This document shows positions 28,217-38,000 of a stretch of 64,000 nucleotides of DNA, in pieces. How positions within the stretch are numbered: the first letter of the stretch is position 1; each line of letters begins with the position of its first letter. The DNA is from Bacteroidota bacterium. Lineage in GTDB: Bacteria > Bacteroidota > Bacteroidia > Flavobacteriales > Schleiferiaceae. The stretch lies in contig JANSYJ010000003.1 of assembly GCA_024742495.1 (NCBI GenBank), forward strand, positions 310,001 to 374,000, given 5' to 3'. The translations under genes were made by a program, and so were the position numbers. The notes beneath the pieces were generated by a model. The model did not search any database. It was not told the DNA's origin and saw only the letters and a program-made list of their open reading frames with translations.

Positions 28217-28838
28217 GGTCTTCGATTTCTTTAATCTTTAATTGATACAATTCATTTATTTGCTCCAGGGCCTGACTATTTTGTGACCGCCTCACCCTCA
28301 GGCGATAGCCAGCATCATCAGCCATAGCTTCATCCCTTATTTCAAATAAGGTTTGCGGTAAAATTCGCATTACATCATCCATTGCCGAGTAGGGGAAACG
28401 AATTTCGTAATGACGATATAAATATACATCCAAAGGCTTTACCTTTTTAAGGGCTTCTTCGGCCGCAGTACGGTAGGCATTAATAAGTCCACCTACTCCC
28501 AATTTAGTTCCCCCAAAGTAGCGCACTACGATTACGCCAACATCCCAAAGGTCGCAAGATTGAATAGCATTTAATATTGGGGTTCCCGCAGAGTGCGCCG
28601 GTTCGCCATCATCATTAAAACGCCATTTAGGATTAAGTGGTTGGCAGCGATAGGCATAGCAATGATGTCGGGCATCATAGTATTCCTTTCTTATCTTTTC
28701 TTGGATTGCTGCAAAATCAGATTCATCTGATAGGGGAAAGGCTAAGCCAATAAACTTAGATCCTCGATCTTTAAATAATGATTCTCCAGGTGTTTTAATG
28801 GTCTTATAATGATCTCCCTTTAAGGACTCCAACATCAT
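28209..28838 (-). CDS. YigZ/IMPACT family protein
   Basis: A 209-residue cytoplasmic protein of the YigZ family (UPF0029 N-terminal domain plus a DUF1949-like C-terminal domain). The hallmark RFNDDGEPAHSAGTPILNAI lies near residue 71, with VVRYFGGTKLGVGGLINAYR about 30 residues later. The eukaryotic relative IMPACT regulates translation through Gcn2 signalling; the bacterial role is not established. The start overlaps the stop of the EamA gene by 4 bases and its end overlaps the protease gene by 8, so the four minus-strand genes from ribD to the protease form one coupled run. Confidence 0.9.
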   Translation of the reverse strand: MMLESLKGDHYKTIKTPGESLFKDRGSKFIGLAFPLSDESDFAAIQEKIRKEYYDARHHCYAYRCQPLNPKWRFNDDGEPAHSAGTPILNAIQSCDLWDVGVIVVRYFGGTKLGVGGLINAYRTAAEEALKKVKPLDVYLYRHYEIRFPYSAMDDVMRILPQTLFEIRDEAMADDAGYRLRVRRSQNSQALEQINELYQLKIKEIEDHD

Positions 28839-29701
28839 AGCACCAAAGCTATCAAAACAATAGAAACCATGGCCAGTAGAATTCCAGTAAGGTTAATTTT
28901 AGAGAGTTGTTCTTTAAAAAAGAAGTATCCAATTACGGCACTTAAAAATACCACGCCCACATTGTTTAAAGCAAAAATGCTAGAGCTCTCTAATCCATCT
29001 AAACTTAAAGCGCGAAGCAAGAAATAGATGCTACCATAATTGGGAATGCCCAAAGCAAAGCCGCCGATAACCGAGCGAATGGGGAATTTCTTCCCTTTAA
29101 AGATCATTTGATATAAGACCAACACTAATCCGAAAAGACCGGCACATCCAAAAATACTTGAAGCAAACCAAGCCTGATCCATTTTGGGTACAAGCTCCGC
29201 CTCATTGTACTTTAAGAAAGCATCCAAAAAGCCTGAGCCAATGAAAAGAATAATTGGAAACCATAGAGCGGTGGCTGAACGCTTCATTTTTTGGGGTTGG
29301 TAGGTGGTCATATATACCGCCACCAAGGCCAAAACGATTCCCATAAGTTTAAGCGGACCGGCCGATTCATGGAAATAGAGAATGCCAAAACTTACCGGGA
29401 CAATTACCGCCATTTTTACCGCAACGGAAACGGTGGCCATGCCGTAATTCTGACTAACCCAAGCCATTAAGCGGAAGAGGGTAATAAAGAGTAAACCCAA
29501 TACTATGACCGAGCTAAACCAGTCTTGCTCAAAAAGCATGGCGGGATTTTGACCTTCGCCGGCTTGCATTTGACCAATGCTGAATGCGATGAAATAATTT
29601 ACCAGTATGGCCTGAAGATTATCAACTTCAAACTTTTTAAAAAGCTTGAAAACAATAAATATTAATACCGAACAGCTGATGCTGAGAAATAGCCAAATCA
29701 T
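28835..29701 (-). CDS. EamA/DMT-superfamily transporter
   Basis: A 288-residue polytopic protein with about ten hydrophobic segments, arranged as two EamA repeats of the drug/metabolite transporter superfamily. The conserved second-repeat end reads SSIFALNNVGVVFLSAVIGYFFFKEQLS. Such proteins export or import small metabolites; the substrate is not predictable. It sits between ribD (4-base overlap) and yigZ (4-base overlap). Riboflavin-precursor transport is conceivable from context but unsupported. Confidence 0.85.
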   Translation of the reverse strand: MIWLFLSISCSVLIFIVFKLFKKFEVDNLQAILVNYFIAFSIGQMQAGEGQNPAMLFEQDWFSSVIVLGLLFITLFRLMAWVSQNYGMATVSVAVKMAVIVPVSFGILYFHESAGPLKLMGIVLALVAVYMTTYQPQKMKRSATALWFPIILFIGSGFLDAFLKYNEAELVPKMDQAWFASSIFGCAGLFGLVLVLYQMIFKGKKFPIRSVIGGFALGIPNYGSIYFLLRALSLDGLESSSIFALNNVGVVFLSAVIGYFFFKEQLSKINLTGILLAMVSIVLIALVL

Positions 29702-30720
29702 AATCTATGGTACTGCATTAACTGATCTTTTCCCAATTGTAATTTCCGACTAGGGCTCAATTCTAATTGGGGTGCTTTTAGTCCAGCTTCTATGATGTCT
29801 GAGCCCTTAATCAGCCAAGCCTCATCCCATAAATCGCTATCGATAAATTTTTGAAGGGTATAAGCGCCTCCTTCAATTAAAACACTTTGAAGACCTTCTT
29901 CGTACAAGGAATCAAGAAGCGATTCTAAGCCGAGCGTTCCATCCAATTTCCGATCATTCTCCCAAATAGGGGATGCCGTAAAGCGAAGGAAATGAGCATC
30001 TCTGAAAACTTTGGCCTTATCGCTGATTTGACCTTTAGGATCAATTACAATCCGGATAGGGTCTTGTCCTTTAAAGGCACGGCAATCCAAGCTGGGATCA
30101 TCAACTTCCACCGTTTTCCTTCCCACCAGAATAGCCTGGTTTTTAGCGCGTAATTGATGACTAAAAGTTTGGCTTTCAGGTTGTGATATCCAATGAATTC
30201 CTTTTTCATTTGACTCGCGGTCAATATCCATATAGCCATTCTCCGATTGCGCCCATTTAAGCGTAATGTAAGGACGTTTCTTGCCGTGAAAAGTTAGAAA
30301 CCTACGGTTCAAATATTGGGCTTCCGACTCTAATATTCCTTCGCTTACTTTTATCCCGGCCGCTCGGAGCCTGGCAATTCCCTTGCCGTTTACCTCCGCA
30401 TTATAATCGCGAGTGCCAATAATAACTTCGGGAAATTGCTTTTCAATAATTAAATCCGAGCAAGGCGGTGTTCTGCCATAATGCAAGCAGGGTTCTAGAT
30501 TTACATATAGCTTTGATTGCTTTAAAAGACCTTGCTTCGCTACTCGATTAATCGCTGCTACCTCCGCATGGGGGCCACCGGGATGATGATGGAAACCTTC
30601 CCCTATAATTTGGCCTTGATGCACTATCACTGAGCCCACCATTGGGTTTGGAGCGGCGGTGTACTGGCCCATTCTTGCCAGTTCCATACAGCGAAGCATA
30701 TAGATCTCATCCTGCGTCAT
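29698..30720 (-). CDS. ribD: Bifunctional riboflavin biosynthesis deaminase/reductase RibD
   Basis: A 340-residue cytoplasmic enzyme catalysing the deaminase and reductase steps of riboflavin synthesis after GTP cyclohydrolase II. The N-terminal deaminase domain shows the zinc site HAEVAAI (near residue 51) and EPCLHYGRTPPCSDLI (near 76). The C-terminal reductase domain begins about residue 148 (PYITLKWAQSENG) and includes AILVGRKTVEVDDPSLDCR and the NADPH-region VLIEGGAYTLQKFIDSDLWDE in shortened form. Length is close to normal (about 360). Start is ATG at 30720. It leads a minus-strand run with an EamA transporter. Confidence 0.95.
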   Translation of the reverse strand: MTQDEIYMLRCMELARMGQYTAAPNPMVGSVIVHQGQIIGEGFHHHPGGPHAEVAAINRVAKQGLLKQSKLYVNLEPCLHYGRTPPCSDLIIEKQFPEVIIGTRDYNAEVNGKGIARLRAAGIKVSEGILESEAQYLNRRFLTFHGKKRPYITLKWAQSENGYMDIDRESNEKGIHWISQPESQTFSHQLRAKNQAILVGRKTVEVDDPSLDCRAFKGQDPIRIVIDPKGQISDKAKVFRDAHFLRFTASPIWENDRKLDGTLGLESLLDSLYEEGLQSVLIEGGAYTLQKFIDSDLWDEAWLIKGSDIIEAGLKAPQLELSPSRKLQLGKDQLMQYHRL

Positions 30721-30785
30721 GCCGCAAAACTACAATTCCATCCATTGTACAATCACCTCTAGCTAGCATTTTATAAATTAGCTCT

Positions 30786-31325
30786 ATGAGCCAACCAAGC
30801 CTAAACGAATATCAATTGCGGCCGCGCTATAAGTTCCGCAATCAACGAGCCATTGCCGACCTGCGGGCCTCATTAAAAAGCGGTTTAGATAATGAAGCCG
30901 ATAAATGGCCTTTGAAGTTTAAGGACACCCATGGTCATTTGATCTTTTCCTACCGACCGCCGCATAAGCACACTTGGTCGCCAGAGATGGATTTAAATAT
31001 GGAAAGCGATAGCGAAGGAGGCACCTTAATTCGGGTTTTAATTGGACCAGCCGCCGGTGTGTGGACCTTTTTTATGTTCCTCTATTCAATTTGTGCCTTG
31101 CTTTTAGTGGGAGGTTTTGTGTTGAGCTATAGCCAGTTTGTTTTAGAAAAGAACATCTGGGGATTTTGGTTAATCCCAATTGCGGCAGTAGGAGGGGTGG
31201 CCATTTATGCTGCGGGCCTATACGGTAAAAAGAAGGCCATTCCACAAATGATTTTCTTAAAGAAATTCTTTGATGCTAGTCTTCCCCAAAGCGAGCTCAT
31301 TGAAGGGGATTTGAAGAAGGTTTGA
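30786..31325 (+). CDS. Hypothetical protein with two membrane helices
   Basis: A 179-residue protein that I do not recognise. About 95 soluble, basic N-terminal residues (including RPPHKHTWSPEMDLNM) are followed by two hydrophobic segments near residues 95-120 and 128-150, then a short cytoplasmic tail ending in a Lys/Leu-rich stretch. It lacks a signal peptide. It is divergent from ribD with a 65-base gap, and convergent with the next small membrane gene. The codon pattern is like that of its chromosomal neighbours, so it is probably a real core-genome gene. No function is assigned. Confidence 0.65.
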   Translation: MSQPSLNEYQLRPRYKFRNQRAIADLRASLKSGLDNEADKWPLKFKDTHGHLIFSYRPPHKHTWSPEMDLNMESDSEGGTLIRVLIGPAAGVWTFFMFLYSICALLLVGGFVLSYSQFVLEKNIWGFWLIPIAAVGGVAIYAAGLYGKKKAIPQMIFLKKFFDASLPQSELIEGDLKKV

Positions 31326-31388
31326 TCTATTTAATCCCGACCTATTTTCTGCGATTAATGGCGAGGGATTAAGTAATTGGGGGCGGAG

Positions 31389-31820
31389 CTAAAGCCCGTA
31401 TTTTTCTTTTTTCAGTTCGATGAGTGCCTGTTTTGCTTCTTGCTGAAGGTCATTCTTTAAGCGAGCCTTAATTTCTTGCTCATTCAATTCTGCAAATTTC
31501 TCTTTAAACTTTCTTTTTCCCTGTTCAAACGCTTGCCTTTGGTCTTCTTCGCTTGTACCTAAAAAGTAGCGCATAATCCTGATTACCTGATGTTTTCGTT
31601 TGATAACGAGAATTGTCAAAAAGATCAAAGACAGCAATTGAATACCAGGTGATACAAGTACCCCTATGCCGAAACTAAAGACATAATTGAAAAAGTATAC
31701 GAAAGATGCCAGGTTAAGGGTTCCAATAGCTAAAAGAAATAAAAGGGATTCAGTTTTCTTGTCTGGCTTTAAAAAGAAAATTGATGTTTCACGGTCGATC
31801 TCTGTGTCTAAATGGTGCAT
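31389..31820 (-). CDS. Hypothetical small membrane protein with charged C-terminal helix
   Basis: A 143-residue protein with two hydrophobic segments (about residues 25-48 and 52-72) and a 65-residue highly charged, probably coiled-coil tail (EQGKRKFKEKFAELNEQEIK). The pattern is like that of small two-helix membrane proteins of Bacteroidota, but I cannot assign a named family. It is the last gene before the AT-rich Avs-like insert. It could belong to the chromosomal backbone or to the insert edge; its base composition appears intermediate. Confidence 0.55.
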   Translation of the reverse strand: MHHLDTEIDRETSIFFLKPDKKTESLLFLLAIGTLNLASFVYFFNYVFSFGIGVLVSPGIQLLSLIFLTILVIKRKHQVIRIMRYFLGTSEEDQRQAFEQGKRKFKEKFAELNEQEIKARLKNDLQQEAKQALIELKKEKYGL

Positions 31821-32090
31821 GGGACTTCTCTTAACACCTTCAAGATAAACCTATTGGTAGCAAAATCCTAGAAAAAAGCAGCTTGCTTTTAAATAAATGA
31901 GTGTGGGTTTTTGCGCGGTCTGACGGTTTGGCTATCGGCAGTGGTGTCCCGAAGGGCATTGTGTACAGGTGTTGTTTCACGCCTTTGCTTTTTCATTTTT
32001 TTTCTTCAGAATTGGGGCAGCCATAATCTTTGGCAAGTTTTGGAACGTGCTGCTGCCTTGTGCGACTTGGCAATGTGTATGGATTCATTT
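31821..32090. other. Non-coding left flank of the Avs-like gene
   Basis: These 270 bases lie between the small membrane gene and the 3' end of the Avs-like gene. Two short overlapping plus-strand ORFs (31911, 31969) look like chance frames. The sequence is T/G-rich on the plus strand. It contains an inverted pair GGCAGC (32016) / GCTGCC (32052) and the 9-mer GTTTGGCTA (31926-31934), which recurs at 38181-38189 in the right flank in the same orientation. No clear intrinsic terminator for the Avs-like gene is evident. Confidence 0.5.
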
Positions 32091-35000
32091 TCAAATTCTT
32101 GTCACTTTAATTTCTTGCTTACTCATTAGTACTGAATCTTCATATTTAGACCTAGTTAACTTCTTTTGAAGAAACAGATTCTTCTCGATCGATTTGATCT
32201 GTTTTAATCCATTCTCTGAAACTGTAACAAACCATCCTTCTCCAACCTCTCCATCTTTACGTGGTGTCATGCTCGTATTTCCATTTGACCAATAAATTGA
32301 TTCTGCCATTAGTTCACCTTCAGAGCTTTTCCAAGCAAATAGTTTAGTTGGTTCAGGATCCCACCCAAGATGTCTTGCCAAAACAGGGTTAATAGCAATC
32401 CATTTAGATTTTAAATCAAACTGATCGAATCTATGATCCCTAATTACAACTATAAAATGTCCACCACCTCTCATATCATGGTAGTTCTTACTCAATTCGT
32501 GAAAAACAGAGCCAAAAATGTAATTATCATCTTCTTTCAACTCGTCATTAACAGCAATCTGATTCATGTATTCTTCAGTTGGAGCTCCCCAGTCCAAGTT
32601 CCTAATTTGGCTGTATTCGCCAATTATTTTAAAATCATCATGATAGTTTAAAAGTGATTCACCTAGTCTATCTGATTCACCTATTCGATCTAACCAATGA
32701 TTGCCAACGCCTCCAAAATCTCTTTCTTTAATCGTCTGAATGAATTCGGGTTTATCTACTTCATTAAAAAACTGAACGGCATAATCATGCGATATCAAAA
32801 GATTCTGAATTCTCTCATCATCAATTGTTCCAGAGTCTATTAATTCATTTGTGACGTACATTATAGCTCTACGTGCAGCGATTACCATCGGTCTAGGGTA
32901 AGAGTATTTTAGGTAAATTTCTCCCAAATGATTTCTTAGCTTCTTTTCATATTCAACCGTCCATTCTTCCTCTCTACCAATTTCTTTCATGATAGAGTAG
33001 GCTCTATAAATAAGGTTAAGTTCATCAATTCCAGACTCATCTGATAAAATTTTGATTAAAAATTCAAACGGTCCTATCAAGTCTCGGGGGTCATTAATAT
33101 CAACTTCTGGAAAAAAAGGGTCAATCTCTTTTTTAAAATCTGGCTTCCCGTTTTCTGGAATATGTAAAGAGTATACTTTAGGTAATTGAATGCTTTTTGG
33201 AGTTGGAATTTCTTCCCCTATTGAGGAAAGTATGTCTATTGCATTTTTTCTTAATTGATAATCATTTGATAGAGCTAAACTGCTGATCTTTGATTTAAGC
33301 GAATGAACTTTTGGAGAGTCGAGTGCAGATAAGTTTATTATCACCTCCACACATGAGTAATCATCTAAACAACCATTCAGTAACTGAGTCAGGGCATAAT
33401 CATCATCTTGATTTATGTATTTTGACAATAGCAGTAAGGATTGTTCCTTTACTAACGATACAGGACTTTCTGCTAAATACACCAAGTAATCGACTAACGT
33501 TTCCATGATTGGTCGATTTAATGATGGGAGATTAGGTAAATCCGTAACCTGCTTACTATTCGACATCAATCTTTGTAGGTATCCATATATTTCAGGCCAA
33601 AGTTTTTCCTCATCATAATTTTCTGTTAGAAGTGGAACAATGTCTTCAAGATGTTCGATATATGAACTCGGATAATTACTGCTCACAGTGTCATGGGCAA
33701 ATACTTCAAATGCCTTATTGGATGAGATTACGGGATTGATTTGTTTCAGTGCATTAAACGCATTGATTCTTGTTCCTCCATCATAATATTTAACCCATCC
33801 TGATTCGCTTGATAGCTCAATACTTTTATTAGCTAAACTAGTTGCCAGTTCAGTATTGCCTAACCTTAAGGCGGCTTCGCTTAGTTTGGCATAGAAATCC
33901 GACTCTTTTCTTCCAATTCTTGCTAGTTTGGCAACTTCTTCAATTTGACCTGAAGACAATAATGGAGTTATTTTATCTATAACTTTTGACCAATGAAAAA
34001 ACGAATTTGCCTGATCTTCTTCTTGAATAATTTTCTTTAAATCATCAAAATTTGTAACACGTTCTAGCACTTCATTTTCATCAATAATTTCATGATCTTT
34101 TTTTAAAGTCAATGTATTAGAAGCGTTTTTAGAACTGCTTCTTTTGTTTTTTGCAGGTAGATTAAATGATGAATAATAATCTCCTGCTTTTAGTCCTTTA
34201 GAAGTATAGAAATCATCAATTTCAGATAGTAAGTAATGTCTAGTTTCTTCGTAAGCTTTAATTTCTATTGCCGAAATAATGGAGAGAATATGTTCTAGTA
34301 GAAAATCTTCTTTAAAAATTTCATATCCCTTTTCTAGAATTGAATTGAGCAGAGAAGAATCTGAAGATTCGGCAAGAAGCAGATATAAATCATTGTACAG
34401 TTGAACAATACTTTGGAACTCTTCCTCACTTTTTGTTCGGTTGACGAAATGTTTTATAAAAAGAGTAATGGTACCTTTAAAATCGACCAGATCATTTTCT
34501 AATTGCCAAATTGCCTGTTCAAGACCATCATTCAAATCATGTTCAAACGTTACTGCTAATAATTCTTCAGAAGCATTCCAATAAGCTCTTCCTTCCGTGG
34601 TTTCTTTAATATGGTTTAAATGAGATAAGAACCACTTTATTCTTTCAGTAGCTCCTGATGTGCCTTTATGGTTTATTTTTCTTAACCATTCGATCCATGT
34701 ACTAAATTGATAGTCTTTTCTATAACCTACTCCAATAGATTCTTGAATAGCTTGTTTGAGCCATTTTTCACCTTCCTCCAGCTTACCTAAAATGAACCAT
34801 ACTTCTGAATGAGCCAAGCATTCTGTTATACGACCATCTATATCATGATCTTCCAACATGGAATCTTCCAAGGATCTCAACTGTATTACTGCTTTTTCGG
34901 CATCAAACACATTATTAAAGAGGGATTTGATGATTTCACGTTGGATACTTGAACTCCAATATTTTGGAGAATTTTGAAACTCACCAAATAAATAATCTCC

Positions 35001-38000
35001 TAATAATTCTAGTTTTTCAGAGCCCAACTCAGATACTGCCGATATCAAAAAATCAAAATATTGCCCTTTTGCTTGTGTTAGCTTATACCAATAACTGTTT
35101 CTGTGTGATATTTCTTTGTAGTAAAACCGAACTATTGGAAATACTCTTTTAATAGGATCACCAGACATTGGCGTTTGAAGAATTCCTTCCGCTAGAATTT
35201 GAGTAGTAATACATAACATTCGTTCAAACTCTACTATGACTTCTTCATCAGTACCTTTTGCAACAGATGGAATTGCAGACGTAATAGAAATACCGTTCCC
35301 AGATAGGTAAAGTAATTTGTTAAGTTTGATTAATGGAAGGAAGGCGTCTAAGGAATCATCATATCCCAACCGATCTTTACTACCCACATTAGAAGGTTGT
35401 TCAACATCCTTAATCCAGCTATATGTTTCATTTAAGTCACGGGTGACTTTGTAAACTAAATCGGCAATGAATATTTTGCCAACAGGTTTTGTCTTCTCTT
35501 TAGTGAAATGAGATGTTAATAATGACAAATATTCATTCGCTCGACTATTATCTTTTAAGTCAAGGCATTGCTCGATGGCATATTTTATTAGTTGGAAAAG
35601 AGAATTCCTTCCTCTCGAAGACGTGTGATCTATTTTTTCTTTAACTTTATTGAAATCATCCCACTTATTTTGATCAACTAAACTATAACCAAGATTCGAG
35701 AGGAGCCTTAGCTGTAAATCAGATTCTTTTTCTTCAAATCTGTTTTCTCGGATGCTACCTGAGAATTTAATATTATCAATTATCGAGAAAATATTCTCAG
35801 TCGTTTCAAAAAAAGGAGAGGTATAAATCCATTCTTCTAAAGAGTCCCTTATTTCTTTGTATCTGTGAGAATCATCAATGTGTATTCCGGAATCTGTAAT
35901 GATTTCCGGATATGCTAAATTGTATAAAATTGCTCCTTCAGATTTGTATCCAAATTCTATAAACAAGCGACATGCTTTGAATGCATATGATTCGCTACAA
36001 TGTAAGGTATTACCAGTTCTTAGATAATCTCTGGCTAAATCAAATTTATTTAGGAATAAGAGCTCTTCTGTAAATGATGCAGGATCAATATTGAATAACC
36101 TTCTTTCGATTTCCGCTAATGAGAACAGATATCTTACAAGAACATTGATGTCCTTATTTTGTCTGGCTATTTCAACACCTAATTTTGCATCTTGCTTTAT
36201 TTCTTCTGCTGGTCTGAAGTTAAGTAGTTGTTCAGTAAAGCTATCTGGTGTAACGACTGAAACAAACCTCTCATATTGCTGTGCTTGAAATAGATGGTGA
36301 TTCTGTTTCCAAGAATTTTCGATTTCTGACTTTACATAATAATCAGCGAGTTCGTTATGATACTTGATATTGCTTGTTGGATCAAACTCATTTGTTAAAT
36401 AGTTTAAGGCAGTATGATGAAGAAGGAATTGCTTAAATGAATTATGAAAGAAAGACAAGGTTTTTTCTGATTCATTAAATAGAAACCTAGCTTTTTCACG
36501 AAAGGATTTTAGTACACTAATCTGGAAACCCCATTCCTGAATGAACTGAAGATTGATTGAACCATTAATTCTCGCAATTAAACCTAAGAATTGAATTTGG
36601 CTATCTTCTTTCTGTATAGGCTCCCATATTTTTTTATAATAATTATCAATACTACCATCTATGACTTCAAAAGATTCGATTGTATTGTCAATCCAATCTG
36701 CCATATTGATTTTATCAACTAAGTAAGACAGATATAAGGGGTGCCCTTGTGATTTCTCGAATACTTGCAACTTTTGTGAACTGGCAAGTTGAAATGTAGA
36801 ATCGATACTATCAATGTATTTGTATACTTCCTCTTTGTTAAGCGAATCAATTTGAATAGTTCTATTTCCGTTCTGAAATTCAGTTTTAATTTCCTGTTGA
36901 ATGTCTTCAAGTTCATAGGATTGGCTGCCTAAAATAATGAAGACTCCATCAGGTAGAGTAGATGGTAAAGGAAGCTCTCGTAGAAAGCTATTTGTTGTTG
37001 ATTTATATTCCCTTGGAACATGATCTAGACCATCAATCAATATTATGGTCGGTTGGCCATTTGTCGCAAAGTCCTCTCCAATTGCTCTTAGTTGTTCATT
37101 GAACACATCCTTTAAAAAAAGTAAGTCTTTATACGGAAGTATGTCTCTTTTATATATCCCTGCATCCTTTAATTGAAATACTAAATCGAATAAAAGATAG
37201 GTAGCATTTCCTCTTTCATGGAAGTTTCTGTGTGAAGATGGATTAACAAAATCAAAGGCATAGTAACTTATTACACGTGATTTTAGACTTTTCGACCATT
37301 GATTCAATAAGGTGGATTTTCCAGAGCCTGGGCCTCCCAGTAAAAATAGGTAGCCATTTTTATGCTCTTCTAATTTTGAATTTAATAAGTCAATTGTTGA
37401 TTGAATCGGTTGATATCTTTGTCTATCAACTATTAGCTCATGGTTAAAAATTGTTTTAAATCTGTCAGACCAACCTAGTTCTTTAATTATTTCTTGTCGA
37501 GTAAATTCAACGACTCTTTCTGGGCTGGCAACCTTTTCAACTATAAATCTGCTGATCTGTTGAAGGTCTTCGTCTTCCTTAGAATATTTAATTTTTCCAA
37601 CACTAAACTGTTTTTGTTTATAGTCAGGTTGAAAATCAAAACAGGCTACAAACTCTTCAAAATCAGAATCATTGAGTTTTGAACTCTTTTTGAACTCCCC
37701 AAGAACTGAATTCCACTGAGCATCAATTGTTTGATTTGATTTTATCCTTCTCCAAACTTCTGAAAAGAAGTCTTTAAATGAACCAATTTTAGCGTCGCCT
37801 TCTTTCAAGCTGTCATGGGAGGAAATAGGCTTATTAGTGATTAAATGAGGAATTATTTTTTTACTAGGATTAGCTGTTTTTAAACTCTTCCAACTAGAGG
37901 TTATCTGAGGTAGCAACTCTGTAAAATTTGCGAATGATATGTTCGCATCAGCGATAGTCCATTTTACTTGGTACGCATGAATTTCTGAATGAGAAGAGTA

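Noticed and set aside
31911-32169. Two short plus-strand ORFs in the left flank of the Avs-like gene (72 and 66 codons)
   Set aside because: They overlap each other in different frames, show no signal or domain pattern, and run over the 3' end of the Avs-like gene; probably chance frames.
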